Source: an uncultured bacterium (lineage in GTDB: Bacteria > Bacillota > Clostridia > Oscillospirales > Oscillospiraceae). Taken from it: a stretch of 64,000 nt of DNA. The notes under the pieces were generated by a model. The model saw only the letters and a program-made list of their open reading frames with translations. It was not told where the DNA came from and made no database searches. The stretch lies in assembly GCA_949293245.1 (NCBI GenBank), contig CASFCS010000014.1, positions 28,319 to 92,318 of the forward strand, written 5' to 3'. The translations under genes were made by a program, and so were the position numbers. This document shows positions 32,200 to 41,597 of this stretch, piece by piece. The first letter of the stretch is position 1. Every line of letters begins with the position of its first letter.

Positions 32200-34509
32200 T
32201 CAGGCTTCCTCCGCCGCCTTTTTAGCGGTCTTTTTCCTGGGGGCGGCAGCCTTTTTCTCCGATGCAGCCTTCTTGGGGGCGGCTTTGGTCCCCGTCTTTT
32301 TGGCGGGGGCGGCCTTTTTGCCGCTGGAGGCTTTCTCCTCCTTCTCCCCCGCCTCCTTGCCGTCCTGGGCGGCGGTCTTTTTCTTCCAGCCCCCCCGCTT
32401 CTCCTCGGGGGTGAAGTTGCCGCAGGCCTCGTTGATGCAGAAAGGCTTACGGGCTCCCCGGCCGGACTTCTTGAACAGGGTGTGGCCGCACTCGGGACAG
32501 GTGTCCTTCACGGGCACGTCCCAGGTCATGAAGTCGCAGCGGCAGCTCTCGTCCTTGTCGGCGTTGTGCTCGCAGCCGTAGTAGATGTACCCCTTCTTGG
32601 AGGTCTTTTTCAGGATGCGTCCGCCGCAGCGGGGGCACTTGCCGGGCATCTCCACCACCAGGGGCTTGGTAAAGGTACACTCGGGGTACCCCGGGCAGGC
32701 CAGAAAGTCCCCGAAGCGGCCGTGCTTGACCACCATCTTCCGGCCGCACAGGTCGCACACCTCTTCCGAGAGCTCCTCGGGGATCTTGATCCACTTGCCC
32801 TCCAGGTCGGCGGCGGCGGTGTGCAGGTCCTGCTCAAAGCCGCCGTAGAAGCCCCGCAGCACGTCTTTCCAGAAGACCTTGCCCGCCTCCACCTGGTCCA
32901 GCCGCTCCTCCATCCGGGCGGTGAAGGTCACGTCCACCACGTCGGCGAAGTATTTCTTCATGAACTCGTTGGTGACGGCCTCTCCCAGGTTGGTGATGCG
33001 CAGGTATTTGCCCTCCTTGCGGACGTAGTGCTTATCCTCAATGTTGGCGATGGTGGGGGCGTAGGTGGAGGGGCGGCCGATGCCCTTCTCCTCCAGAGCC
33101 CGGATGAGGGTGGCCTCGGTGTACCGGGCGGGGGGCTGGGTGAACTTCTGCTCATGCTTCTCCCCCTTGAGGTCCAGCCCCTCCCCCACCTTCAGGTCAG
33201 GCAGAGGGGAGTGGAACTCCTCCCCGTCGTCGTCCCGGCCCTCCTCGTAGACGGCGGTAAAGCCGGAGAACTTGATGGAGGCGTGGCTGGCCTTGAAGAG
33301 ATAGCCGGCGCTCTCCACGTCGATGGCCACGCTGTCGTACACCGCCTCCGCCATCTGGCAGGCCAGAAAGCGGCTCCAGATGAGCTTGTAGAGGCGGTAC
33401 TGGTCGGTGGTGAGATCCTTGCGGATCTGCTCGGGGGTAAGGCGCACGTCCGAGGGGCGGATGGCCTCGTGGGCGTCCTGAGCCCCCGACTTGCTCTTGA
33501 ACTGCCGGGCGTACCCGGGGTAGTAGTCCTGGCCGTACCGCCCCAGGATGAACTGCCGGGCGGCGGCGGTGGCCTCGTCAGAGAGGCGCAGGGAGTCGGT
33601 ACGCATATAGGTGATGAGGCCCACGGTGCCCTCCCCCTGGATGTCCACCCCCTCGTAGAGCTGCTGGGCAATGGACATGGTGCGCCGGGGGGTCATGTTC
33701 AGCTTGCGGGAGGCCTCCTGCTGGAGGGTGGAGGTGATGAAGGGGGGCGCGGGACTGCGCTTCTTGTCCTGGCGCTTCACCTGCTTTACCGTAAAGGGAG
33801 ACTCCTTTACGGCATGGAGCACCGTCTCCAGCTCCTCCCGGCTGCCCAGCTCCATCTTCTTCTCCCGGCCGTGGAAGTCGGCGGTGAAGGAGCCGATGTT
33901 GGGGGCGATACGGCTGAGGTTTACCGACAGCGTCCAGTACTCCCGGGGGACAAAGGCCCGGATCTCCTCCTCCCGTTCGGCCACCAGCCGGGTGGCCACG
34001 GACTGCACGCGCCCGGCGGACAGCCCGTGGTACACGTGCTTCCACAGCAGGGGGCTGAGCTCATAGCCCACGATGCGGTCCAGCACCCGGCGGGCCTGCT
34101 GGGCGTTGACCAGGTCCATGTCAATGGCCCGGGGGGCGGCGATGGACTCGGTGACCACCTTGCGGGTGATCTCGTTGAAGGTCACCCGGCAGGTCTTGTC
34201 CGCCGACAGGTCCAGCATAGCCTGGAGGTGCCAGGAGATGGCCTCCCCCTCCCGGTCCGGGTCGGTGGCCAGGTAGACCCGGTCGCTCTTTTTGGCCGCG
34301 GAGCGCAGGTCCCGGATCACGTCCTCCTTGTCCTTGATGGGCTGGTAATCGGGCTCAAAGTCGTGCTCCACATCCACCCCCAGCTTGCTTTTGGGCAGGT
34401 CCCGCACATGGCCCATGGAGGCCTTCACCTGATACTCCGGGCCCAGGTACTTGCCGATGGTCTTGGCCTTGGCCGGAGACTCTACGATCACTAGATTAGA
34501 CTTCGCCAT
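32200..34509 (-). CDS. topA: DNA topoisomerase I
   Basis: A 769-residue type IA topoisomerase that relaxes negative supercoils. The Toprim start LVIVESPAKAKTIGKYLG and DPDREGEAISWHL lie near residues 5 and 108. The catalytic tyrosine is in GLITYMRTDS near 300. Three C4 zinc modules follow in the last 200 residues (CDLCGR, CPRCGG and CPECGH heads), and the protein ends in a Lys/Ala-rich DNA-binding tail. The ATG at 34509 has GGAG 7 nt upstream. It is 4 bp after dprA. Confidence 0.97.
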   Translation of the reverse strand: MAKSNLVIVESPAKAKTIGKYLGPEYQVKASMGHVRDLPKSKLGVDVEHDFEPDYQPIKDKEDVIRDLRSAAKKSDRVYLATDPDREGEAISWHLQAMLDLSADKTCRVTFNEITRKVVTESIAAPRAIDMDLVNAQQARRVLDRIVGYELSPLLWKHVYHGLSAGRVQSVATRLVAEREEEIRAFVPREYWTLSVNLSRIAPNIGSFTADFHGREKKMELGSREELETVLHAVKESPFTVKQVKRQDKKRSPAPPFITSTLQQEASRKLNMTPRRTMSIAQQLYEGVDIQGEGTVGLITYMRTDSLRLSDEATAAARQFILGRYGQDYYPGYARQFKSKSGAQDAHEAIRPSDVRLTPEQIRKDLTTDQYRLYKLIWSRFLACQMAEAVYDSVAIDVESAGYLFKASHASIKFSGFTAVYEEGRDDDGEEFHSPLPDLKVGEGLDLKGEKHEQKFTQPPARYTEATLIRALEEKGIGRPSTYAPTIANIEDKHYVRKEGKYLRITNLGEAVTNEFMKKYFADVVDVTFTARMEERLDQVEAGKVFWKDVLRGFYGGFEQDLHTAAADLEGKWIKIPEELSEEVCDLCGRKMVVKHGRFGDFLACPGYPECTFTKPLVVEMPGKCPRCGGRILKKTSKKGYIYYGCEHNADKDESCRCDFMTWDVPVKDTCPECGHTLFKKSGRGARKPFCINEACGNFTPEEKRGGWKKKTAAQDGKEAGEKEEKASSGKKAAPAKKTGTKAAPKKAASEKKAAAPRKKTAKKAAEEA

Positions 34510-34513
34510 ATCG

Positions 34514-35755
34514 TTACTCCATTTTCACTCTGACTTGGGCCTGAAAACGCCGCCCCGGCAGCTCCGTCACATAGCCCGCAATCTGCAGCATGGTCATGGC
34601 GGAGAGGACCCGGCGGGCGGGAATCTGGGTGCGCTCAATGAGCTCGTCGGCCAGGAGGGACCCACCCTCCAGCGCCAGCAGCAGGTCCCGCTGGTCATCC
34701 GTCAGGACCGCTGTATCTTCTTTCCAGTCAATATACGGTACTTCCCCGGCCTTGTCAACTTTTTTCTGGCTGTCGGCCTGCCTGGGCCGGGAGGGCGCGG
34801 GGGGCATGGGCTCCCCCGGCTCCAGCCGCTGGGCCGCGGTCTCCGCGCTCATGGGCGGCGCCTGGATGAGCCTGTGGCCGAAGCGGTAGCGGTACTCCTC
34901 CAGAATGTGCTCCCCCCGGGTCACCAGCTTGGCCGCCCCCTGGCGGATGAGGGCGTTGGTGCCCCGGCTGTTGGGGGCGTCGGCAGGTCCGGGCACAGCG
35001 AACACGTCCCGGTCCTGCTCCAGGGCGTGCTCCGCCGTGAGCATGGAGCCGCCCCGCAGGGGGCTCTCCACCACCACGACTCCCAGGGACAGGCCGCTGA
35101 TGATCCGGTTGCGCACCGGGAAGTGGACGCCCCGGTGGGGCGTGCCCGGCGGGTACTCGCTGATGAGGGCGCCGCAGGCGGCCACATCGTCATAGAGGTA
35201 GTAGCTGCTGTGGGGGTAGCGCAGGTCGATGCCCCCCGCCAGGACGGACACCACCGTACCGCCCCCCTTGATGGCCCCCCGGATGGACGCTGTGTCGATG
35301 CCCTGGGCGATACCGGACACCACCACAGCCCCCTTCCGGGCCAGCTCCATGGCGATGTTCCCCGCCATCTTCTCGCCGTAGGGGGTACACTCCCGGGTGC
35401 CCACCATAGCGATGGCCGCCTCCTCGTCAAAGGGGAGAAGGCGGCCCTTCACATAGAGCACTGCCGGCGGCAGATAGAGCTGCCGCAGCCGCTCGGGGTA
35501 ATCCGCGTCCTGCAAGGTGAGAATGCGCAGCCCCAGCTCCTCGCACCGGCCCAGGATGGCCTCCGCCCGGGTGAGGTCCTTGTTCTCCAGGGCACGGCGG
35601 GCGGGGGCGGTGAGTCCCTCCGCCAGGGCATAGGCCCCGCTGTCGGCAAAGTAGGCCCCCTCCGGCGTGCCGAAATGGGCCAGCACCGCCCGGACGCCCT
35701 GGGGGCTCAGCCCGGGCAGGCTGGTGAGCCACAGCCAGTATTTCACCGATGCCAC
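34514..35755 (-). CDS. dprA: DNA processing protein DprA (Smf)
   Basis: A 413-residue single-strand DNA-binding protein that loads RecA on incoming DNA in transformation. The Rossmann-like core shows AMVGTRECTPYGEKMA near residue 115, VVSGIAQGIDTASIRGA near 145 and FPVRNRIISGLS near 210. An N-terminal helical region and a C-terminal winged-helix-like part complete it, with a proline-rich linker between (about 305-330). The start is GTG at 35755; a second GTG three codons later is possible. Transport genes for competence are not in the window. Confidence 0.95.
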   Translation of the reverse strand: MASVKYWLWLTSLPGLSPQGVRAVLAHFGTPEGAYFADSGAYALAEGLTAPARRALENKDLTRAEAILGRCEELGLRILTLQDADYPERLRQLYLPPAVLYVKGRLLPFDEEAAIAMVGTRECTPYGEKMAGNIAMELARKGAVVVSGIAQGIDTASIRGAIKGGGTVVSVLAGGIDLRYPHSSYYLYDDVAACGALISEYPPGTPHRGVHFPVRNRIISGLSLGVVVVESPLRGGSMLTAEHALEQDRDVFAVPGPADAPNSRGTNALIRQGAAKLVTRGEHILEEYRYRFGHRLIQAPPMSAETAAQRLEPGEPMPPAPSRPRQADSQKKVDKAGEVPYIDWKEDTAVLTDDQRDLLLALEGGSLLADELIERTQIPARRVLSAMTMLQIAGYVTELPGRRFQAQVRVKME

Positions 35756-35786
35756 TTCTGCCGCCCCCTCTCTCTCCGGCAGACCC

Positions 35787-36545
35787 TCACCCCTGCCGGG
35801 CCATCTCCCACAGCACCACCCCGGCGGCCACCGCCGCGTTGAGGGACTCGCACCGGGGGCGCATGGGGATCTTCACCGTCCCGGCGCACAGGGAGAGGCC
35901 CAGGGGGGAGACCCCCCGGCCCTCGCTGCCGATGATCACGGCGGCGGAAGCCAGGTCCGCCTGCCGCACGTCTATGGTATGCTCTCCCAGAGCCGCCCCA
36001 TACAGGGGGGTGTTCCCCCGCTCCAGAGCGGCGGCGATCTCCTCCAGTCCGCCCTGGTAAACCGGCAGGCGGAAGCAGGCCCCCATGGTGGCCCGCACGG
36101 TCTTGGGGCCCCAGGGGTCGGCGCAGCCGGGACAGAGCACCACGCTCTGAGCCCCGAAGGCGTCCGCCGTGCGCCAGATGGTGCCCACATTGCCCGGGTC
36201 CTGGACGCCGTCCAGCACCAGGCAGGGGCCTGTCAGGGCGGAAGGCAGGGCGGTGTCCGGCACCCGCCACACAAAGAGAACCCCCTGGGGGGTCTCGGTC
36301 TGGGCCACCGCCCGCAGCAGGTCCTCAGGCACCTCCACCAGCCGGGTCTCCTCCGGCAGGGGAGGCAGGGAAAAGCCGGGGACGGTCACCACCGTCTCCA
36401 GCCTCGCCCCCCAGCGCAGGGCCTCCTCCAGGAGCTTGGGGCCCTCCCCCAGGGCTACCCCCTCCTCCCGGCGGGCCGACGGCCGGGCGGCCAGGCGGCG
36501 CAGGCGGGAGATAAGGGGGTTATTTCTGCTTGTAATGCGCTCCAC
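35787..36545 (-). CDS. SpoU/TrmH family RNA 2'-O-methyltransferase
   Basis: A 252-residue SPOUT enzyme that methylates ribose in rRNA or tRNA with S-adenosylmethionine. An N-terminal substrate-binding domain (ITSRNNPLISRLRRL, residues 4-18) precedes the knot domain: LVLDGVQDPGNVGTIWRTADAFG near 110, IIGSEGRGV near 200 and IPMRPRCESLNAAVAAGVVLWE near 225. The layout fits the RlmB/TsnR-like group of Firmicutes. The exact target is not clear. GTG start 5 bp after the ktrA stop. Confidence 0.93.
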   Translation of the reverse strand: MERITSRNNPLISRLRRLAARPSARREEGVALGEGPKLLEEALRWGARLETVVTVPGFSLPPLPEETRLVEVPEDLLRAVAQTETPQGVLFVWRVPDTALPSALTGPCLVLDGVQDPGNVGTIWRTADAFGAQSVVLCPGCADPWGPKTVRATMGACFRLPVYQGGLEEIAAALERGNTPLYGAALGEHTIDVRQADLASAAVIIGSEGRGVSPLGLSLCAGTVKIPMRPRCESLNAAVAAGVVLWEMARQG

Positions 36546-36550
36546 AGGCC

Positions 36551-37204
36551 TTACAGGGAGTGGATGGCGTTGGTGTGCTGGTCCTCACCCAGGACGATGA
36601 GCATATCGCTGGAGCACAGCACGTGGTCGCCGCCGGGGGAGACGTTGATCTCTCCGGTAACGCTGTCCCGCAGGGCGATGATGTTCACCTTGTAGCGGTT
36701 GCGCACGTCCACATCCCGGATGGTGCGGCCCAGCCAGCTGTGGGGGGCCGCCACCTCAATGATGCCGTAGTCCGGGGAGAGCTCAATAAAGTTGAGCACG
36801 TTGGAGTGGGCAAGAGTCTGGGCCAGCTTCACCCCCATCTCGTGCTCGGGAAAGACCACCCGGTCGGCGCCGATCTTCTCCAGCACCCGGCGGTGCACGT
36901 CGCTCTGGGCCTTGCACACCACCTTGGGGATCCCCATCTCCTTCAGGGAGAGGGTGACCAGCACGCTGCTGCCCAGGTCCCCCACCGTCACTACAGCGCA
37001 GTCAAAGTTTCGCACCCCCAGGGAGCGCAGGACCGAGGGGTCCCGGCCGTCGGCCGCCACCGCCTGGGTGACCTGGTCGGCAATGGCCTGGACCTTGGCC
37101 CGGTCCATATCCACCGCCAGCACCTCATTGCCCAAGCTGCTCAGCTCGGTGGCCACGGCAGTGCCGAACCGGCCCAGCCCGATAATCACATAGCTTTTTT
37201 TCAT
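36551..37204 (-). CDS. ktrA: Potassium uptake regulatory subunit KtrA
   Basis: A 217-residue cytoplasmic RCK protein that gates KtrB in response to nucleotides. The NAD/ATP-binding motif IGLGRFGTAVATEL lies near residue 6, with the ligand acid in VDMDRAKV near 30. An RCK_C domain occupies about 135-217. The ATG at 37204 lies 9 nt after AGGTGA. A GTG four codons earlier is less well placed. It is 13 bp downstream of ktrB, forming the complete uptake system. Confidence 0.94.
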   Translation of the reverse strand: MKKSYVIIGLGRFGTAVATELSSLGNEVLAVDMDRAKVQAIADQVTQAVAADGRDPSVLRSLGVRNFDCAVVTVGDLGSSVLVTLSLKEMGIPKVVCKAQSDVHRRVLEKIGADRVVFPEHEMGVKLAQTLAHSNVLNFIELSPDYGIIEVAAPHSWLGRTIRDVDVRNRYKVNIIALRDSVTGEINVSPGGDHVLCSSDMLIVLGEDQHTNAIHSL

Positions 37205-37217
37205 CTTCCGTCTCACC

Positions 37218-38630
37218 TCAGCCGATCATCACATTGTATGTGGGATAGTGGATGTTATTTTTCCCACCGCCGACTGTGAGGAAGGCGATGGAGAAGGACA
37301 GCACGCCCACCCGCCCCAGGAACATGAGGGCAATGAGCAGCACATGGCTGGCACCGGACAGGATGGGCGTGATCCCCGTGGTGAGGCCCACGGTGCCCAG
37401 GGCCGACGCCGTCTCAAAAGCCGCCTCCAGATAGTGGACCTCGTCCAGCAGGGAGATGGCCATGGACCCGGCAAAGAACAAAATCACCACCACCATAAAG
37501 AGCGTCATGGCGTTGATGATGCGCTCCTGGTCAATGGTGCGCCGGCGGACGGTGACCTCGCTGTTCCCCCTGAGGCCCGCCCGCAGGGTGAGGAGGAGCA
37601 CCGCCACCGTCACCGTCTTCAGGCCGCCGGCGGTGGAGCCGCTGGAGCCGCCGATGAGCATGAGCACCGAGCTCATGACCATGGAGCTGTCGTGCATAGT
37701 CCCCTGGGGAATGCTGTAAAAGCCCGCGGTGCGCAGGGTGACGGACTGGAAAAAGCTGTTGAGCACCTTCCAGCCGGGGGCCAGCTCTCCCATGGTGTTG
37801 GGGTTGTTCCACTCCACCGCCATGAAGTACACCGCCCCTAGCACAATGAGGGCGCCGGTCATCACCAGCACCATGCGGCTGTAGAGCCGCAGGTTCCGCC
37901 ACCGCCCTGCCCGGCGGATATCCTCCCATACAAAGAAACCCAGGCCGCCGAAGACGATGAGGAACATGATCACCAGCAGCACCACCGGGTCCTTCTGGTA
38001 GCGCATCAGGCTGCCCCCCGCCTCGGGGCCCATCAGGTCAAATCCGGCGTTGCACATGGCGGACACGGAGGTGAATACCCCCCGCCAGATCCCTCCCGCC
38101 AGGCCGTACTCCGGTACAAACCGAAAGGCCAGGATCAGGGCCCCCGCCCCCTCCACCGCGAAGGTCAGACGCAGGGCGTTGCGCGCCACCCGCACCACCC
38201 CGTCAGTGTCGGTGAGGTTCAGGGTGGAGACAATCAAAAGCCGCTCACTCAGGTTGATGCGCCGGTTGAGGGCCAGGGAGAAGAGGGTGAGCACCGTCAT
38301 GAACCCCAGGCCGCCCATCTGGATCATCAGCAATATGACCCCCTGTCCGAAAATGGTCCAGGAGGTGGCGGTGTCCACCAGGGCCAGCCCGGTGACACAG
38401 GTGGCGCTGGTGGAGGTGAACAAGGCGGTCATGAGCCCCGCCGACTCCCCGCTGGTGGAGGCCCAGGGCAGCATCAGCAGCACCGTACCGGTGAGGATAA
38501 TGGCCCCAAAAGAGAACACCACAAAGCGGGTGGGGTTAAATTGCCGCTTACGGAACAGGCCAAAGGGCTTAGTGGTCAATCCAATCAGCTCCAGTTTGCT
38601 TTTCACGCCCGGAGGGCGGATGATACGCAA
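37218..38630 (-). CDS. ktrB: Potassium uptake channel subunit KtrB (TrkH family)
   Basis: A 470-residue integral membrane protein with four pore repeats. Selectivity-filter-like segments are TSATCVTGLALVD near residue 73, SVSAMCNAGFDLMG near 190, SVTLRTAGFYSIPQG near 300 and ASALGTVGLTTGITP near 410; each carries the filter glycine. It brings in K+ (and coupled Na+ in some relatives). The start is uncertain: TTG at 38630 lacks a clear Shine-Dalgarno, and a GTG eight codons in is an alternative. Confidence 0.93.
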   Translation of the reverse strand: MRIIRPPGVKSKLELIGLTTKPFGLFRKRQFNPTRFVVFSFGAIILTGTVLLMLPWASTSGESAGLMTALFTSTSATCVTGLALVDTATSWTIFGQGVILLMIQMGGLGFMTVLTLFSLALNRRINLSERLLIVSTLNLTDTDGVVRVARNALRLTFAVEGAGALILAFRFVPEYGLAGGIWRGVFTSVSAMCNAGFDLMGPEAGGSLMRYQKDPVVLLVIMFLIVFGGLGFFVWEDIRRAGRWRNLRLYSRMVLVMTGALIVLGAVYFMAVEWNNPNTMGELAPGWKVLNSFFQSVTLRTAGFYSIPQGTMHDSSMVMSSVLMLIGGSSGSTAGGLKTVTVAVLLLTLRAGLRGNSEVTVRRRTIDQERIINAMTLFMVVVILFFAGSMAISLLDEVHYLEAAFETASALGTVGLTTGITPILSGASHVLLIALMFLGRVGVLSFSIAFLTVGGGKNNIHYPTYNVMIG

Positions 38631-38743
38631 AAGCAGACCGGCCCCACGGGTGCCGGCCGGCAGGCTCCTCTTCCCCTCTGCCCAGACCGGGGGACCGGCC
38701 GGAGCAGACGTGATAAAGAAGTTGCATTCAAATGTGTGTCAAG

Positions 38744-38772
38744 AGTATAGCATAGGCTTTTACAAAAAGCAA
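38744..38772 (-). promoter_or_regulatory. Promoter of the ktrB operon
   Basis: TTGCTT (38767-38772), 17 bp and TATACT (38744-38749) on the minus strand, giving a leader of about 100 nt. This may drive the long block down to rsfS. Confidence 0.6.
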
Positions 38773-38797
38773 GGCGCACCTTTTCCATTTCTCCCGG

Positions 38798-40174
38798 TCA
38801 TTCCGCACCCCGGGGGCCGCGCTCCACCAGGCACTTTTCCTTCCAGCGGCCGCTGCGCCAGCGCAGCAGGAAGAGTACCGCCCGCAAACACTCGTCGCAG
38901 GCCATGGCGGCCCACACCCCCGGCAGGCCGAAGCCCAGCACCGACCCCAGCAGGAAGCCGCCCCCCACCGCGGTGATCCAGGCGCTGAGGATGCAGATGG
39001 CGATGGGGAAGCGGATATCCCCGCAGGCCTGGAGGCAGCGGCACATGACGATGTTCACCGCCCGCCCCAGCTCCAGGGGGATCTCAATGAGCATGATGGT
39101 GCCGCACAGGGCCAGCACCCCCTCCTGGGTGGTGAAGAGGCTGTACACCGGCCTGGCCAGCAGGAAGAGGGCCACAGACACCGCTGCCGACACCGCCAGG
39201 GCGCGCAGCAGCGTTCGCTTCACCAGGCGGTCGATCTCCTCCAGCCGCCCGGCCCCCATCAGGTTGGCGGACACCACCTGGGCCGCCTGGCCAATGGCGG
39301 AGGCAAAGATGTAGGAGAGCATGGCAAACATGTTGGCGTACACCCGGGTGTTCACCACCACCAGGCTCATCCGGTTGCAGATGGACTGGATGCAGATCTG
39401 GGAGGCATTGTAGGACACCGACTCTCCCCCGGTGGGGATACCGATCTTCATCAGCCGGACAAATTCCCCGCCCGGGAAGGGGCGCAGGTACCCCATGGAG
39501 AGCAGTCCCGGAAACCGCCGGATGAAGAGCCAGCCGATGGCCCCCACCCCCACCAGGCGGCTCAGATCGCTGGCCAGGGCGGCGCCGGCGGCCCCCATGG
39601 CCGGCAGGCCGAAGGCCCCGTTGATGAACACCGCGTTGCCCCCGATGTTAATGAGGTTCACCATCACCGAGATGATCATGCTCTCCCGCATCATCTGGTG
39701 GCTGCGGAAAAAGGCGGTGAAGGTGAGATAGATCGCCTGGAGAAGCATGCCCACGGAGATGATGCGGGTGTAAGCGCAGGTCTCCTGGAAGATGAGAGCG
39801 TCCACCCCCATGGAGCGGTAGATGGGCTCACACCCCACCAGCAGCAGTACCATCACCGCCCCGCCAAAGACGGTGTTCACCAGCAGGGAGAGGGTGCAGG
39901 TGCGCCCCAGGTTCTCCCGCTGTCCCGCTCCCAGGTGCTGGGAGATGAGGATCATGGCGGCGGTACACACCACGGAGAACACCAGGATGAGGAGATTGGT
40001 GATCTGGTTGGCGTTGCCGATGGCCCCCACCGAGTCCGGGTCGTACCACCCCACCATGATCTGGTCGGCGTTGCCCACCAGCATCTGGAGCACCAGTTCC
40101 ACAAAAATGGGCCAGGTGAGGCCCAGAATGCCCGGTGCCCCGGTGTTGTTTTTCTTTGCCGCGGTCATGGTCAT
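38798..40174 (-). CDS. MATE family efflux transporter
   Basis: A 458-residue membrane protein with about twelve hydrophobic segments in two similar halves, typical of multidrug and toxin extrusion exporters driven by Na+ or H+. LTWPIFVELVLQMLVGNADQ in the first helix and GGNAVFINGAFGLPAMGAAG near the middle fit the family. The ATG at 40174 is preceded by AGGAAG. It is not linked to a regulator, and its substrate is unknown. It ends about 25 bp before the ktrB promoter. Confidence 0.92.
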   Translation of the reverse strand: MTMTAAKKNNTGAPGILGLTWPIFVELVLQMLVGNADQIMVGWYDPDSVGAIGNANQITNLLILVFSVVCTAAMILISQHLGAGQRENLGRTCTLSLLVNTVFGGAVMVLLLVGCEPIYRSMGVDALIFQETCAYTRIISVGMLLQAIYLTFTAFFRSHQMMRESMIISVMVNLINIGGNAVFINGAFGLPAMGAAGAALASDLSRLVGVGAIGWLFIRRFPGLLSMGYLRPFPGGEFVRLMKIGIPTGGESVSYNASQICIQSICNRMSLVVVNTRVYANMFAMLSYIFASAIGQAAQVVSANLMGAGRLEEIDRLVKRTLLRALAVSAAVSVALFLLARPVYSLFTTQEGVLALCGTIMLIEIPLELGRAVNIVMCRCLQACGDIRFPIAICILSAWITAVGGGFLLGSVLGFGLPGVWAAMACDECLRAVLFLLRWRSGRWKEKCLVERGPRGAE

Positions 40175-40205
40175 TCCCCCGCTTCCTTTTGTATTGTAAT
40201 CCATT

Positions 40206-40234
40206 ATTATGGTCCACCCCGGCCAAGCCCGCAA
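40206..40234 (-). promoter_or_regulatory. Possible promoter of the MATE gene
   Basis: TTGCGG (40229-40234), 17 bp and CATAAT (40206-40211) on the minus strand, after the lysC terminator. Confidence 0.45.
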
Positions 40235-40246
40235 TGGTACAAGGAG

Positions 40247-40278
40247 ACAAAAATGAGGCCGGGCTGCCGCCCGGCCTC
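40247..40278 (-). terminator. Terminator after lysC
   Basis: A 10-bp perfect stem (40255-40264 and 40269-40278), 4-nt loop and TTTTTGT on the minus strand. Confidence 0.88.
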
Positions 40279-40305
40279 GTTCACATATCCGATTGGAGAC
40301 AGAAT

Positions 40306-41529
40306 TTACTTATCCCCGAACTCGCTGTAAAACCGCTGGTGGATCACCTGCACCGCCCGGTCCGCGTCGTCCAGGTCCACCAGGACGGATACCTTGATCT
40401 CGCTGGTGGAGATCATGTTGATGTTGATTCCCGCGCTGAACAGCGCCTCGAACATGGTGGCGGCCACCCCGGGGTTGTTGATCATGCCGGCCCCCACGAT
40501 GGACACCTTGGCAATGTGGTCGGACACGTCAATGCGGTCGAAGTTAATGGACTCCTTGTTCTCCTCCAGCACCTGGCGGGCCAGGTCCATGTCGCTCTTG
40601 GCCACGGTGAAGCTGATGTCCTTGGTCTCGCTGCGGCCGATGGACTGGAGAATGATGTCCACATTCACCCCGCTGCTGGCCAGGAGAGAGAAGATCTTGA
40701 AGGCGATGCCGGGGGTGTCCTCCAGGCCCACCAGAGCCAGACGGGCGATATTCTTGTCCCGGGCAACCCCGCTGATATGAGACTTTTCCATGGTTTTTAC
40801 AACCTCCTTGACTTTCGTTCCCGGCTGTCCGGAAAAACTGGAGAGGACCTCCAGGTTCACGTGGTAGCGCTTGGCCATCTCTACCGAGCGGTTGTGGAGC
40901 ACCTGAGCCCCCAGGGTGGCCAGCTCCAGCATCTCGTCGTAAGTGATCTCCTCCAGCTTGTGGGCCTCCTTCACCATGCGGGGGTCGGCGGTATAGACCC
41001 CGTCCACATCGGTGTAGATCTGGCACAGGTCCGCGTGGAGGGCGGCAGCCAGGGCCACGGCGGAGGTGTCCGACCCGCCCCGGCCCAGGGTGGTAATGTC
41101 GTCATACCGGTTGATGCCCTGGAAGCCGGTGACGATGACGATGGATTTCTTATCCAGCTCCTGCATGAGCCGCTCGGTGTTCACCCGCTTGATGCGGGCG
41201 TTGCCGTGGGCGGAATCGGTGCGGAAGCCCGCCTGCCAGCCGGTGAGAGAGATCACCGGATAGCCCATGGCCTCAATGGCCATGGCGCACAGGGAGCAGG
41301 AGATCTGCTCGCCGGTGGACAAAAGCATATCCATCTCCCGCTTGGATGCGTTGGGGTTGATCTCGGCGGCCTTGTCAATGAGGTCGTCGGTGGTGTCCCC
41401 CTGAGCGGAGAGCACCGCCACCACGCTGTGCCCCCGGCGGTAGGTCTCGGTGATGATCCGGGCCACGTTGCGGATGCGGTCGGCGTCAGCCACAGAGGTG
41501 CCGCCAAATTTCTGAACAATCAGTCCCAT
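40306..41529 (-). CDS. lysC: Aspartate kinase
   Basis: A 407-residue enzyme that phosphorylates aspartate, the entry to lysine, threonine, methionine and diaminopimelate. The kinase domain has KFGGTSVADADRI at the start, LSTGEQIS near 70 and GRGGSDTSAVALAAAL near 150. Two ACT domains follow (about 265-400; LVGLEDTPGIAFKIFSLL and SIVGAGMINNPGVAATMFEAL) and should give feedback control by an end product. It is the last gene of the pheB-like/hom/lysC unit and ends at a strong terminator. Confidence 0.96.
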   Translation of the reverse strand: MGLIVQKFGGTSVADADRIRNVARIITETYRRGHSVVAVLSAQGDTTDDLIDKAAEINPNASKREMDMLLSTGEQISCSLCAMAIEAMGYPVISLTGWQAGFRTDSAHGNARIKRVNTERLMQELDKKSIVIVTGFQGINRYDDITTLGRGGSDTSAVALAAALHADLCQIYTDVDGVYTADPRMVKEAHKLEEITYDEMLELATLGAQVLHNRSVEMAKRYHVNLEVLSSFSGQPGTKVKEVVKTMEKSHISGVARDKNIARLALVGLEDTPGIAFKIFSLLASSGVNVDIILQSIGRSETKDISFTVAKSDMDLARQVLEENKESINFDRIDVSDHIAKVSIVGAGMINNPGVAATMFEALFSAGININMISTSEIKVSVLVDLDDADRAVQVIHQRFYSEFGDK

Positions 41530-41597
41530 ATTCGTTTTAACCTCCCAAATGTGAAGGATGGTATCCTCCCCATTCTATGTTTTCCAGTTCCTCCGCG

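Noticed and set aside
30826..34494. A 1222-codon open frame on the plus strand opposite trmFO and topA
   Set aside because: It is the mirror of strongly supported minus-strand genes; in GC-rich DNA antisense frames stay open by codon bias. It is low-complexity (Val/Gly/Leu/His-rich) with no start signal.
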